A DNA stretch of 64,000 bases from positions 310,001 through 374,000 of the forward strand of contig JAEXRL010000009.1 in assembly GCA_023440825.1 (NCBI GenBank), in the 5' to 3' direction. Below are positions 42,994 to 52,426 of this stretch, one piece after another. Source of the DNA: Pseudomonadota bacterium (lineage in GTDB: Bacteria > Pseudomonadota > Gammaproteobacteria > Burkholderiales > Burkholderiaceae_B). Each line of letters starts with the position of its first letter. Positions within the stretch are counted from its first letter, which is position 1. Both the position numbers and the translations under genes were made by a program. The notes under the pieces are model-generated. The model was not told the DNA's origin. It saw only the letters and a program-made list of their open reading frames with translations, and ran no database searches.

Positions 42994-44007
42994 TTAGCTG
43001 CCTCCTTGTGTCGCTTCATTCACAAAGAAATAATCCGCCCACTGATTTACGGGTGTTTTAATTGCCCCGATTTCGTGCATGAATTTTGCTAAGGGCAAGG
43101 TGTTGCGCGGTACGGTGTCAAATGAGGTGTGCGGATTGTTCAGAATTGATAGCAGCAAGGCTTTGTCAGTATTGGACTGGGTTGAGCGTAAATAGGCGTC
43201 GGCAGCCAGCTCGGGATTGTTCTTGGCAATGTGTGCGGCTTCTTGTAAGGCAGCTAGAAAGGCGGCATACGTTTTTGGGTTTTGCTGACTAAATTTTTCC
43301 TTAGCGTACAGCACAGTGGCTGAGCTGGGGCCGCCCAATACATCAAACGAATTCAGTACAACATGTGCCTTGGGATTGGCCGCCAGCTCTTGCTCTTGAA
43401 AAGGCGAACCGCCAAAGTGCGCAGTAATTTCGCTGCTATTGGAAATAATGGCCGCTGCGGCATCTGGGTGGGGCAAGCTCACGGTTAGGTGATCAAGCTT
43501 ACGGTAATTCTCCTTGCCCCATTGCTGCGCCGCGGCCAATTGCAAAATACGTGCTTGTACCGAGCTAACGGCGGCCGGTAAGGCAATGCGGTCGGTTTCG
43601 CTAAAGTCAGCGATGGTTTTTACCGCCGGATTATGTGAGACCAGCAAGGTGGGTAAAGCGCCTAGCGAGGCCACCCCTTTTATGCTTTGTTTGCCTTGTG
43701 TTTTGTCCCAGATATTGAGTAAGGGCCCAATACCTGCCGCGGCAATATCTACTGAGTCCGATAGCAAGGCATCGTTAATGGCCGGGCCACCGGATAAGCG
43801 TAGCCAGTCTACCTGTATTGCTTGGCCAAGTTTTTCACCCTGCTTTTGGATCAGATTTTGATCGCGTACGATATGCAGCAATACGTAGACTATGCCATGC
43901 TGTTCTGAAATACGAATGCGGCCTTCTGCGTGGCTGGTAGGGCTCGCAATAATAAGTGAGCTAAGCAATAAGCTGGTTATGGCCCAGCGTTGAAAAAAAG
44001 TAAGCAT
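42994..44007 (-). CDS. ABC transporter periplasmic binding protein (sulfonate/nitrate/taurine family)
   Basis: From ATG 44007 (AGGAAT upstream) it has 337 residues, with signal peptide MLTFFQRWAITSLLLSSLIIASPTSHA. The body has the family style: VDWLRLSGGPAINDALLSDSVDIAAAGIGPL, then TLLVSHNPAVKTIADFS and HPDAAAAIIS. An earlier frame start (44049) places 14 extra residues ahead of the signal and is rejected. Upstream is a terminator-like hairpin. The solute could be a sulfonate, nitrate or a pyrimidine-like compound; the sequence does not tell. Confidence 0.88.
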   Translation of the reverse strand: MLTFFQRWAITSLLLSSLIIASPTSHAEGRIRISEQHGIVYVLLHIVRDQNLIQKQGEKLGQAIQVDWLRLSGGPAINDALLSDSVDIAAAGIGPLLNIWDKTQGKQSIKGVASLGALPTLLVSHNPAVKTIADFSETDRIALPAAVSSVQARILQLAAAQQWGKENYRKLDHLTVSLPHPDAAAAIISNSSEITAHFGGSPFQEQELAANPKAHVVLNSFDVLGGPSSATVLYAKEKFSQQNPKTYAAFLAALQEAAHIAKNNPELAADAYLRSTQSNTDKALLLSILNNPHTSFDTVPRNTLPLAKFMHEIGAIKTPVNQWADYFFVNEATQGGS

Positions 44008-44097
44008 CGCAAAAATTCCTAGAAGTACAGTCTTGCCCAGACAGGGCAAGAGATGTATTTATTTTGCGAAGATATGAGCGCTAAAGGAACGAAGGAA

Positions 44098-44117
44098 AGG
44101 CCATGTAGTTATGGCCT
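44098..44117 (-). terminator. Rho-independent terminator for the bioB–EamA transcript
   Basis: Perfect stem AGGCCAT/ATGGCCT with loop GTAGTT; on the minus strand it is followed by TTTCCTTC. It lies 31 bases after the EamA transporter stop and before the binding-protein gene on the same strand, so it separates the two transcripts. Confidence 0.7.
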
Positions 44118-44148
44118 AAGCGTGTATTTGCTTATGTCCGCCTTGGAC

Positions 44149-45000
44149 TTATCGGGGGATTAAAACCAGTACCGCGACAATGGCCAGTACTACGCCAATA
44201 ATATTGACGACCGATAGTTTTTCTTTAAACACGCCCGCGCCAACGAGTGCGCCTAGGGAAATCACGCCTATATTCATGGCTGAAAATACTAGCGTAGGGT
44301 TCTGGGGAAAGGTTTGATGGGCACGTATATAAAAGTAAATATTGCCAAAGTTGAGCAGACCTAAAATCAGGCCCGCCAGCAAGCTACGTGCATTCCAGCG
44401 CGTGCGCTTATACAGCAGATACGCGAACATGAGCACACCTGCCAGGCTAAAGGTGACGACTAGGCTATTCGCAAAGGCCGCTCCACTTTTCGATAATTGC
44501 TTGAATAAAATATCGATGACTCCATATCCCACCCAAACCAAAAGCAGACTGATAATACTTGATTTAGCGTGGCCGGCTTGTCCGGAGACGCTCTGGGGTT
44601 TGTACAGCAGCAGCGCCAAAGCTGTTAAGGCCACGACGATGCCAGTGAGCTTTTGACTGCCCAAGGCTTCGCCAAAGAGCACAAATGAAGCAATAAGGGG
44701 GATAAACAGGGAAAGTCGCTGTGCTGCATCGCTCAATACAATACCTGCATGCCGAACTGCGGCTGCCATGGCCAGAAATATACTGGGTAGTAAAAAGCCC
44801 AGTGTGATGAGTACCCACCAAGGCGTAGAAGGCTCAAACAGTCGCTGCGGTTGGGCTTGCAAGAGAAAGCTGGCTAAGCACACCGCCACTACGTAATTGA
44901 CGGCGATGGCTTGCCCTACGTCTATCTGGCGTTGACGGGCGATTTTAAGCAGTATGGACACCGTCACACTACAAGCAATGCTGGTGATAAGAGTAAACAT
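44149..45000 (-). CDS. EamA/DMT-superfamily transporter linked to bioB
   Basis: 283 residues with ten predicted membrane helices in two EamA halves. Segments: FTLITSIACSVTVSILLKIA, FVLFGEALGSQKLTGIVVAL (end of the first half) and ALVGAGVFKEKLSVVNIIG (end of the second half). The ATG lies 9 bases after the bioB stop, so translation is very likely coupled. DMT-superfamily proteins include the E. coli biotin importer YigM; whether this one carries biotin, a precursor or something else is untested. Confidence 0.85.
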   Translation of the reverse strand: MFTLITSIACSVTVSILLKIARQRQIDVGQAIAVNYVVAVCLASFLLQAQPQRLFEPSTPWWVLITLGFLLPSIFLAMAAAVRHAGIVLSDAAQRLSLFIPLIASFVLFGEALGSQKLTGIVVALTALALLLYKPQSVSGQAGHAKSSIISLLLVWVGYGVIDILFKQLSKSGAAFANSLVVTFSLAGVLMFAYLLYKRTRWNARSLLAGLILGLLNFGNIYFYIRAHQTFPQNPTLVFSAMNIGVISLGALVGAGVFKEKLSVVNIIGVVLAIVAVLVLIPR

Positions 45001-45009
45001 GGTGCGTGT

Positions 45010-46029
45010 TTAAAGAACTTCTAAAGTAGCGTGATAGGGGGGATTGACCAAAGAGTGCTCTGCAGCCTCTGATGATTCGTGAACGGTTTCTGAGTTCAAG
45101 CCTAAGCGTTGAAACAGACGCTGATCGGCATCAAACTGTGGATTGGCGGTTGTCAATAATTGTTCGCCGTAAAACAAGGAGTTAGCACCTGCCAGAAAGC
45201 ACAGAGCTTGTGTGCTGTCATTCATATATTCGCGTCCAGCAGAAAGGCGCACCACGGCTTTGGGCATCATAATACGGGCGATGGCAACGGTACGGACGAA
45301 CTCAAAGGGGTCAAGATCCTCCACGTCATCCAGAGGCGTGCCAGGCACCTTAACTAGCTGGTTGATGGGCACCGACTCGGGGTAGGGGCGCAAATTGGCC
45401 AGTTGTGCCAGCAAACCGGCCCGTTGAGCACGCGACTCGCCCATGCCTAAAATGCCACCACAGCATACATTCAGCCCGGCCTGACGTACTCGTTCTAATG
45501 TTTCCAGACGATCTTGATAGGTGCGAGTACTGATGATTTGTCCATAAAACTCAGGCGAGGTATCCAGATTATGGTTGTAATAATCCAATCCTGCTGACTT
45601 GAGCCGCTCCGCTTGCCCATCCTTTAGCATGCCTAGTGTGACGCAAGCCTCTAGCCCCATGTCTTTGACGGCGATGATCATATCAATCACCTGATCCAGT
45701 TGTCGTTCGCTGGGTGAGCGCCAGGCCGCACCCATACAGAAACGGCTGGCTCCTTGTGCTTTAGCCTGTTGCGCGGCCGCTAAAACGGCGGGCAGATCCA
45801 GTAAGGGCTCTGGCTCAAGGTCAGCATTGTGTTTAGACGACTGGGGGCAGTAAGCACAATCCTCTGGGCATGCCCCTGTTTTTATAGAGAGCAAGCTTGA
45901 GAGCTGTACATGATTATTGCTGTGATGCTGGCGATGAACACCGTGTGCTTGCCATAGCAAATCCATGAAGGGCTGCTCGTACAGGGCTAGTACCTGCTTA
46001 ATAGTCCAGTGCTTGTCTAGTGTATGCAT
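45010..46029 (-). CDS. bioB: Biotin synthase
   Basis: Radical SAM enzyme inserting sulfur into dethiobiotin. 339 residues. CX3CX2C motif: Cys54, Cys58, Cys61 (CPEDCAYCPQSS). Further marks: FCMGAAWRSPSERQ, LEACVTLGML, YYNHNLDTSPEFY, NVCCGGILGMGES, PINQLVKVPGTPL and VRLSAGREYMND. Length is standard. The rest of the biotin operon (bioA, F, D) is not in this window. The gene starts a two-gene unit with the EamA transporter. Confidence 0.97.
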   Translation of the reverse strand: MHTLDKHWTIKQVLALYEQPFMDLLWQAHGVHRQHHSNNHVQLSSLLSIKTGACPEDCAYCPQSSKHNADLEPEPLLDLPAVLAAAQQAKAQGASRFCMGAAWRSPSERQLDQVIDMIIAVKDMGLEACVTLGMLKDGQAERLKSAGLDYYNHNLDTSPEFYGQIISTRTYQDRLETLERVRQAGLNVCCGGILGMGESRAQRAGLLAQLANLRPYPESVPINQLVKVPGTPLDDVEDLDPFEFVRTVAIARIMMPKAVVRLSAGREYMNDSTQALCFLAGANSLFYGEQLLTTANPQFDADQRLFQRLGLNSETVHESSEAAEHSLVNPPYHATLEVL

Positions 46030-46283
46030 ACTTACTCCATTTCGTTTAGGAGCATGCTAGGCAGTCGCTGTGTTTTAGGCAAAAAACACATCCCAGTATT
46101 TTTTGTTGCCAGTCAGTGTGAAACTAAATGTAAGACATTTTTTTGGCTAAAATCGCTCAACATCTTTTAATTTGCTGCCAATGTTATGTTTCATTTGTTT
46201 ACAATGAATCATGTTTCCAAGTGTTATTCCTTGCTTGCTGAGCGGCCTTTACAATGCACGTAGGTGAATAAGCGAGGAACTAT

Positions 46284-46703
46284 ATGTGGCAATTTGAGCA
46301 TAGCGTGATGGTGGAGTGGGGAGACTGTGACGAGGCGGGGGTGGTGTTTTATCCGCGCTATTTTTATTGGTTCGATGCCAGCTATCAAGCCTGGCTGCGT
46401 AGCCTGAATTTGAGTCAACGTACCTTACGCCAGCACTTTGGCGTAATCACACCCTTAGTGGATGTAGGGGCAACTTTTTTGTCTCCGGCCACGTACGACG
46501 AGCAGATTGTGGTGCGTCTGAAGATGCAAACATGGACTACTAGGCGTTTCCAACTGCTTTACGAAGTGCTCAAGGCCGAGCAGTTGATCGTCAGCGGCCA
46601 TGAGTGGCGTGCTTGGGCTAGCCCTTTACCGGATGGTGGATTAAAAGGAAGCGAGGCGCCTGCTCAGTTGCAAGCGCTGCTCATGCCGCCTACTAATGCT
46701 TAA
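46284..46703 (+). CDS. Hot-dog fold acyl-CoA thioesterase (4HBT type)
   Basis: 139 residues. The 4-hydroxybenzoyl-CoA thioesterase pattern is clear: VMVEWGDCDEAGVVFYPRYFYWFDASYQ, in which Asp and the DxDxxG-like sequence carry the active carboxylate, followed by the hot-dog core (PLVDVGATFLSPATYDEQIVV). GCGAGGAAC precedes the ATG. It overlaps the opposite DUF3293-like gene by 11 bases at the 3' end. The acyl substrate is unknown. Confidence 0.87.
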   Translation: MWQFEHSVMVEWGDCDEAGVVFYPRYFYWFDASYQAWLRSLNLSQRTLRQHFGVITPLVDVGATFLSPATYDEQIVVRLKMQTWTTRRFQLLYEVLKAEQLIVSGHEWRAWASPLPDGGLKGSEAPAQLQALLMPPTNA

Positions 46704-47211
46704 GATCTGGCCCAGCTAAGTGATGGCTGGTATCTGCCCTGGGCAAGAGTGCGGATTTTTCGCCAAAGATAGGTAATCGTTGCTGCACAAAGTGTAGCTT
46801 GGGCACGCCGCTGGCTGGTATGCCCACAAAAGCCAGTTGTCTGAAGCGTCTGGCTAGCCAGCGTGCTTGCTCCACGCTCATGCCTAAGATCAGAAGACTG
46901 GGCTCGTCTGGCCATTTTTGCTGTGGGTCCAAGTTAACCCCTGGCCACCAGGGTAGATGTAGATCTTCTACCGTTTTAAGTAGGGAAATTTGTGCCTGGC
47001 GGTTCATGGCCGTAGCAGTTAGTTGTGCCTGCGGGTTGTATGCGGTTAACAGTGCCGCATGCCGTACTCCGTGATGAGCCATGTGTTCCCGGAGCGGCAG
47101 AGATACTTTTCCTATGTGCAGATCAAGCAGACCCTCAGGGCTGTGTACCTGATAAATAGCTTGTTTGAATGCGCGTGCTGCATGAGTGGGCGAGCCAGCT
47201 GGGTCTTGCAT
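46693..47211 (-). CDS. DUF3293-like hypothetical protein
   Basis: 172 residues from the ATG at 47211, which has AAGGAG four bases upstream; the frame continues further upstream but without a better start. AALLTAYNPQAQ and the overall length recall DUF3293 proteins (a Thr-Ala-Tyr-Asn-Pro core is typical). Middle residues include PWWPGVNLDPQQKWPDEPSLLILG. Function unknown. Placed between the thioesterase and the RND gene, convergent with the former. Confidence 0.6.
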   Translation of the reverse strand: MQDPAGSPTHAARAFKQAIYQVHSPEGLLDLHIGKVSLPLREHMAHHGVRHAALLTAYNPQAQLTATAMNRQAQISLLKTVEDLHLPWWPGVNLDPQQKWPDEPSLLILGMSVEQARWLARRFRQLAFVGIPASGVPKLHFVQQRLPIFGEKSALLPRADTSHHLAGPDLKH

Positions 47212-47266
47212 ACAACTCCTTGCTGTTAAGTCCGTCAGAAAATTATTATTTGCATACTTTGTGTGT

Positions 47267-50200
47267 TCATGCAAGTGCTTCTGCTGCGGGCGGCTTAATT
47301 TTGTACCAGATCGCATACAGACTGGGTAAAAAGAGCAAGGTCAGTAGCGTTCCCATGGTGGTGCCGCCAATTAAGGTGATGGCCATAGATCCCCAAAACA
47401 CAGAAAATGACAGCGGAATAAATGCCAGTACAGCGGCCAAGGCAGTTAAGACGACAGGCCTGGCGCGCTGTACCGTGGCCTCTAGTACCGCTTCATAAGG
47501 GCTGCTACCTGCCTGACGATTCGTTTCTATTTGGCCAATTAAAATGAGTGTGTTGCGCATGAGTATGCCCGCCAAGCCTATCAGTCCCAGTATGGCCGTA
47601 AAGCCAAAGGGTTGCTGAAAAAGCAGCAGGGCGGGAACAGTGCCGATCAAGCCCAAGGGGGCAGTCAGAAAAACCATGCTCATGGCGGACAAAGAGCGCA
47701 CTTGTACGATAATAACTAGCAGCATCAGTACCACCATGATGGGAAATAAGGGCGCCAATGCTTCGTTAGCCTTGTCCGCTTCGGCGGTAATTCCCCCAAG
47801 CTCAAGGCGGTAGCCCTCAGGCAAGCGTGCTATAAGAGGGGCGAACTCCTCCATGAGTTGATGCGCTACTTCAGCCGCTTGCACACGGTCGTCGATATCA
47901 CCGCGTACCACCAGGGTGGGGATGCGATTGCGTCGTTGCAGCAGGGCTGGTTCAGACTCAATGCTTAAGTCGGCGATCTGTGCCAGAGGCACTTTTTCCC
48001 CATGTTTGGTGCTAATGCTGATGCCACTAAGACTGTCTGGGTGTTGGCGGTAGCGTTCCGCACTGCGCACCACTATGGGCATGTGGCGTATGTCCTCGTA
48101 AAACTCGCTAATAATGATGCCTTGACTGTTCAGGGCAAGTTGTTGTGCCAGACTGCTGCGATCTAGACCCAGTGCATCCAGCCGACTCTGGTCTAGCTTC
48201 AAGCGTAATGCGGGCACCTGCTCGCCCCAGTTGGCATTGACTTGGCGCATGTAGGGGTGCTGGCGCATGATTTCCTGTGCCTGCTTGGAGAGTACCTGCA
48301 AGACTTCGGGGTCAGGGCCTTGTAGTAAAAACTCGACTGGATAGTTAGTGGACGGCCCGAATACCAATTGGCTAACGCGCACGCGTGCCTGAGGCGCAAG
48401 GCCATCGGCCACGGCAGTACGGAAATTGTGCAGCAAGGTGTCGCGCTCACGATGTCCAGTAGTCATCACAACAATGCGTGCAAAAGCGGAATCACGCAGT
48501 TCCGGGTTATATGACAAAAAGAAGCGCGGCGCTCCTTGGCCGACATAACTGGTTTGCGATTGGGTTTGAGCTTGCTGGGCCAGCCAGTCTTCTATCGTTT
48601 TGGTGGTGTTCAGCGTGTTGTTCAGACTGGTACCCAGTGGGTGCTGTATTTCTATTAATAGCTCTGGACGGTCTGAGGTGGGAAAGAACTGCTTTTGTAC
48701 CCATCCCATGCCCAGCACAGACAGCAATAAGGCACACAGAACGAATACGCTAACCTGATATTTGTGTTGTATAGACCAAGCAATAGTGCTTCGTAGCCGT
48801 TGGTAGTGAGGGGTCTGGTAAATGGCGTTCGGACCAGCTGGGTGAGGGCGGATATGAGGTAGTAGCTTCACGCCCATGTAAGGGGTGAAGACGACTGCTA
48901 CTACCCATGAGGCTAATAGAGCAATAGCCAGTATCCAGAAAATATTGCCCGCGTACTCGCCTGAGGAAGAGCGGGCGAAGCCCACCGGTAAAAAGCCGAT
49001 AACCGTGACTAGCGTCCCCGAAAGCATGGGGGCTGCAGTGTGATTCCAAGCATAAGCTGCCGCCTTGACCCTATCCATGCCCGACTCCAGTTTAACGAGC
49101 ATGATCTCGATCGCAATAATGGCATCATCGACTAGCAGACCTAAGGAAATGATCAGGGCACCTAAGGTAACACGGTCAAAATCACGTCCTGTATACAGCA
49201 TAATAATGAAGACGATGGCTAGAGTAAGGGGGACCGCCGCGGATACGACGATGCCCACACGCCAGCCCATGCTTACCATACTGACCAGCATGACCACACC
49301 TAGTGCAGCGAAGAATTTCAACATGAATTCGTCTACAGCTTGTTTGATATTGGTGGATTGATCTGTAATGGTGGTAAAGCTAAAGCCCAGTGGTAGTTCC
49401 GCGCTGATAGATTGCTGAGCCTGCTGTAAAGAGTGGCCTAGCTCCAGGCCGTTCCAGCCCGCCTGCATCACCACTTCTAAAATGATGGCTGAGTCTTGCT
49501 GGTGTCGCATAAGGTGGCTAGGCGGTTCTTCATAGCCCCGTGTGATCTGAGCGATGTCGCCCAGTCGTACACTGTGCTCGCCCAGATGCAGGGTGATTTG
49601 CGCAATGCTCTCGGTGCTTTGTACCGCCCCCTCAAGGCGTATGTCGATGTGCGGGCCTTGCGTTTGCAGTTGGCCCGCAGACTGGATTTGTGCATTGTTT
49701 TGTAGTGTTTCTAAAAGCGTGTTCAGATCCAGGCCTAAAGCATGCACGCGCTCTTCATCGAGATTGATATAAATGCGTTCAGCCTGTTCACCTAGAATAT
49801 TCACCTTTTGTACGCCGGGCACATGCAGTAACTCCGAGCGTATACGCTCTGCGTGGCGACTGAGTAATCGGGCTGGGTAATTGGGCGCTTGTAGCGCATA
49901 GAGGCTAAAGGCGACATCCGAATATTCATCGTTGATGAATGGGCCTTGTACCCCTTGCGGTAAAAAGGGGCGTTCATCCTGTAGTTTTTTACGTAATTGG
50001 TAAAACTGCTCCTGCAATTGAGAAGGTGGCATGGAGTCTTTCAAGAGCACCACCATCAGATTCAAATCAGCATAGCTGAAGCTGTCCACATGATCTAGCC
50101 ATTGCAGTTCCTGAATGCGTTTTTCTAGGGGCTCGGCCACCAGGTTTTGCATTTCTTCGGCGGTGGCTCCCGGCCATTGAGTGGTGACAGTCAGCACTTT

Positions 50201-50335
50201 AACCGTGAAGGCGGGATCCTCTGCTCGCCCTAATTGAAAAAAGGCATACATACCGGATAGGCTGATCGCGATGATTAAAAACAGCGTTACCGCGCGCTCA
50301 CGTACAGCCAGAGCAGATAAATTTGGTATCTTCAT
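47267..50335 (-). CDS. RND efflux pump inner-membrane transporter
   Basis: 1022 residues, near full length for the HAE1/HME-like RND family. Begins MKIPNLSALAVRERAVTLFL; it holds the paired large periplasmic domains and 12 membrane helices. TM4-area acidic residues are in LGLLVDDAIIAIEIMLV (DD pair), and the C-terminal half ends in IGLAGILMRNTLILI. Start overlaps the adaptor stop (ATGA). No outer-membrane channel gene is nearby, so a shared TolC-type partner is likely. Substrate is unknown; drugs, solvents or metals fit the fold. Confidence 0.93.
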   Translation of the reverse strand: MKIPNLSALAVRERAVTLFLIIAISLSGMYAFFQLGRAEDPAFTVKVLTVTTQWPGATAEEMQNLVAEPLEKRIQELQWLDHVDSFSYADLNLMVVLLKDSMPPSQLQEQFYQLRKKLQDERPFLPQGVQGPFINDEYSDVAFSLYALQAPNYPARLLSRHAERIRSELLHVPGVQKVNILGEQAERIYINLDEERVHALGLDLNTLLETLQNNAQIQSAGQLQTQGPHIDIRLEGAVQSTESIAQITLHLGEHSVRLGDIAQITRGYEEPPSHLMRHQQDSAIILEVVMQAGWNGLELGHSLQQAQQSISAELPLGFSFTTITDQSTNIKQAVDEFMLKFFAALGVVMLVSMVSMGWRVGIVVSAAVPLTLAIVFIIMLYTGRDFDRVTLGALIISLGLLVDDAIIAIEIMLVKLESGMDRVKAAAYAWNHTAAPMLSGTLVTVIGFLPVGFARSSSGEYAGNIFWILAIALLASWVVAVVFTPYMGVKLLPHIRPHPAGPNAIYQTPHYQRLRSTIAWSIQHKYQVSVFVLCALLLSVLGMGWVQKQFFPTSDRPELLIEIQHPLGTSLNNTLNTTKTIEDWLAQQAQTQSQTSYVGQGAPRFFLSYNPELRDSAFARIVVMTTGHRERDTLLHNFRTAVADGLAPQARVRVSQLVFGPSTNYPVEFLLQGPDPEVLQVLSKQAQEIMRQHPYMRQVNANWGEQVPALRLKLDQSRLDALGLDRSSLAQQLALNSQGIIISEFYEDIRHMPIVVRSAERYRQHPDSLSGISISTKHGEKVPLAQIADLSIESEPALLQRRNRIPTLVVRGDIDDRVQAAEVAHQLMEEFAPLIARLPEGYRLELGGITAEADKANEALAPLFPIMVVLMLLVIIVQVRSLSAMSMVFLTAPLGLIGTVPALLLFQQPFGFTAILGLIGLAGILMRNTLILIGQIETNRQAGSSPYEAVLEATVQRARPVVLTALAAVLAFIPLSFSVFWGSMAITLIGGTTMGTLLTLLFLPSLYAIWYKIKPPAAEALA

Positions 50336-51417
50336 GGTCTAGCTGCCCGCTCAGGTAAGGGGCGCACCGGCTGCCCCTCATGCAGCAGTGCAGCACCCAC
50401 TGCGACCACCTGTGTCTGAGGGGCAGGACCTTGACTAAGGTAAGCATACTCCGCATCCAGTCTGTCGACGGAGACGGCTTCAAAGCGTACGAGCTGATTG
50501 GAGTCCAGTAACCAGACGCCTGGGCCTGTGCCCGGATCATAGAGCGCGGTAATGGGCACGCGTACTAAAGTAGTGGGGCTCGTGGTGGGCAGGTTTAGCC
50601 ACAAACTTGTTCCTAAGCGTAGAGGCTCGTGTACCTCGCCCAAAGAGAAACGGGCTTTATACGTGCGGGTGTACGGGTCTGCCTGCTGTGCCAGTTCGCT
50701 CAGGGTGGCCGAGTACCGATTCTGCTTTGCATCATAGGCCACAGCCCGTGTGCCTAAAGGAAGATTCATGCTTTCGGGTAAGCTGAGCTCCAGCTCACGT
50801 GGGCCATCCTCTGCCAGCATGGCGACGGTTTGACCTGTCGCCACGACCTGTCCTTGGTCTGCCTGAATATCACTGATGATGCCGTCCGCATGTGCATACA
50901 GTACCGTATAGCCGCTAGCGTGCTGAGCCAGTTGTTGTTGTGCCTGGGCGGCACGCAGATTGGCCGCCGCACTTTGTGCTGCCTGCAAACTGTACTCATA
51001 GGCCTGGCGTGATACAGCCCCTTCTTTTACCAGCAATTGCTGTCGTTTGAGCTCAGCCTGAGCCTGTGAATACTGAGCTTGCGCCGCCTGTACGGCAGCG
51101 TCTTGAGCGCGCTTTTGTTGCTCGGCATCTTTGGGATCCAGCCGCATTAAGACTTGCCCCTGTTTAACCTGCTCTCCATTTTGTACTAGACGTTCCAAAA
51201 CCTTGCCGCTGGTTTGAAAGCTCAGCGGACTACTGGCCTTTGCCTGTACCAGACCTAGCAGGCGCTCAGTATGTGCTTGAGCCGTTTGTACGGTAGTGAC
51301 TAAAACGCTGGCAGCTTGTGAGCGGGGGTCCGTGTCGGCCGTAGACCTTGAGCAAGCGAGCAAAAGACTACTACTGAGTAGCAATATGAGTGCGGTAAAA
51401 GAAGGTTTGACAGGCAT
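50332..51417 (-). CDS. RND periplasmic adaptor (MFP/HlyD-like lipoprotein)
   Basis: 361 residues. Lipobox LLLACSRS (Cys22) after the signal. The adaptor layout follows: barrel-sandwich start LLGLVQAKASSPLSFQTSGKVLERLVQNGEQVKQGQVLMRLDP, then a Gln/Ala-rich coiled coil (about residues 90-150), then lipoyl return (TVLYAHADGIISDIQADQGQ). Shares translational coupling with the RND gene. Preceded by element B at 51431-51458. Confidence 0.92.
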   Translation of the reverse strand: MPVKPSFTALILLLSSSLLLACSRSTADTDPRSQAASVLVTTVQTAQAHTERLLGLVQAKASSPLSFQTSGKVLERLVQNGEQVKQGQVLMRLDPKDAEQQKRAQDAAVQAAQAQYSQAQAELKRQQLLVKEGAVSRQAYEYSLQAAQSAAANLRAAQAQQQLAQHASGYTVLYAHADGIISDIQADQGQVVATGQTVAMLAEDGPRELELSLPESMNLPLGTRAVAYDAKQNRYSATLSELAQQADPYTRTYKARFSLGEVHEPLRLGTSLWLNLPTTSPTTLVRVPITALYDPGTGPGVWLLDSNQLVRFEAVSVDRLDAEYAYLSQGPAPQTQVVAVGAALLHEGQPVRPLPERAARP

Positions 51418-51430
51418 AGTGCTCGCTCTG

Positions 51431-51458
51431 TAGTTACGGTTATTTAAAAGGGTAACGT
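51431..51458. promoter_or_regulatory. Element B between tetR and adaptor gene (candidate TetR operator)
   Basis: 28-base element. Reads TAGTTACGG, five variable bases, TAAAAG, two bases, TAACGT. It contains the dyad GTTAC (51433-51437) and GTAAC (51452-51456). It agrees with element A (52096-52123) at 21 of 28 positions. It lies 14 bases before the adaptor start. Confidence 0.7.
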
Positions 51459-51465
51459 TTTGGGC

Positions 51466-52083
51466 TTATGGCATCAGGCTACGCAATATAAGTTGAGTGG
51501 CCAGCACTTGATTGCGTTGTGACTCTTCGGCGCTTTGCAATTCAAGCAGTGCGGGGTGCAGACTAGCGCTAAGGGCCACCATGGCACCCAATGCGACCTC
51601 GTCTATGGGGCTGCGACGTTCAAACTCACCGCTTTCTCGCCCTGATGCGATAAGTTCAGTCAGTAAGCGTTCCAGTTCTTGCTCATATTTCAGTACGGCA
51701 GGCCATTGTTGAGATATCGCCTCCAGTACCACTTCCTGCATGCGGCCTTCGTTCAGAAATAGGTCAATGCTCAGGTTTAGCGCGCTCTGTGTAAAGTGTC
51801 GCAAGCGTGCGATGGCGCTGCCCGGACCGCGTACAATGACTTCTAGCTGTGTGACAATATTGTCTAGCACTGAATGGCAGATAGCCTGACCTATGCCTTG
51901 TTTGGAATCAAAAAAACGATATAGGTAGGCGCTGGAAACACCGATGTGTCTGGCCAGACTCGCCACGGATGTTTTGCGGTAACCATATAGGCGAAAGTGG
52001 GCGTTGGCCTGCTCGATAATTTGCTGGCGCCTGTGGTGCTCACTAGGCCCGCGTTGACCGGCTGGGGACTGAGGGATAGGCAT
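51466..52083 (-). CDS. TetR-family repressor of the RND pump
   Basis: 205 residues. N-terminal TetR HTH: IIEQANAHFRLYGYRKTSVASLARHIGVSSAYLYRFFDSKQGI (in parts). The C-terminal ligand domain is long and Glu/Leu-rich. It heads tetR–MFP–RND on one strand, and the near-identical elements A and B flank it, so autorepression and pump control are likely. The inducer is unknown. Confidence 0.9.
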   Translation of the reverse strand: MPIPQSPAGQRGPSEHHRRQQIIEQANAHFRLYGYRKTSVASLARHIGVSSAYLYRFFDSKQGIGQAICHSVLDNIVTQLEVIVRGPGSAIARLRHFTQSALNLSIDLFLNEGRMQEVVLEAISQQWPAVLKYEQELERLLTELIASGRESGEFERRSPIDEVALGAMVALSASLHPALLELQSAEESQRNQVLATQLILRSLMP

Positions 52084-52095
52084 GCCAATATGTTT

Positions 52096-52123
52096 TAGTT
52101 ACGGAATACTAAAAGAATAACGT
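52096..52123. promoter_or_regulatory. Element A upstream of tetR (candidate TetR operator)
   Basis: 28-base element TAGTTACGG, five bases, TAAAAG, two bases, TAACGT, matching element B in 21 of 28 positions. It overlaps a second dyad TTTTAGT (52093-52099) and ACTAAAA (52108-52114). It ends 12 bases before the tetR start, in the promoter area. Confidence 0.7.
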
Positions 52124-52300
52124 AAATAGCGAAATACGACTAGACAAACCATAAGTAGCCTTAGGGAATTATCCAGTAAGTGGGGTGTGGGGGCAGTAGT
52201 GGCTAGCCTAGATTCGCAGGTAGCAGTATGGCGAGGCCACAAGATAGAAGATATAAAACAAAAAAGGCTTGCGGCAATATGCGGCAAACCTTTAGTGTGA

Positions 52301-52377
<77 letters not shown>

Positions 52378-52426
52378 ACTGCAAAGATAGCTACTATAGC
52401 AAATACTATTTATTTTGACAAGATCT

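Noticed and set aside
46030..46283. BirA operator ahead of bioB
   Set aside because: A GTTTACAA half-site is present near 46196-46203, but no matching TTGTAAAC half lies at 14-16 bases; it is on the thioesterase side rather than the bioB promoter.
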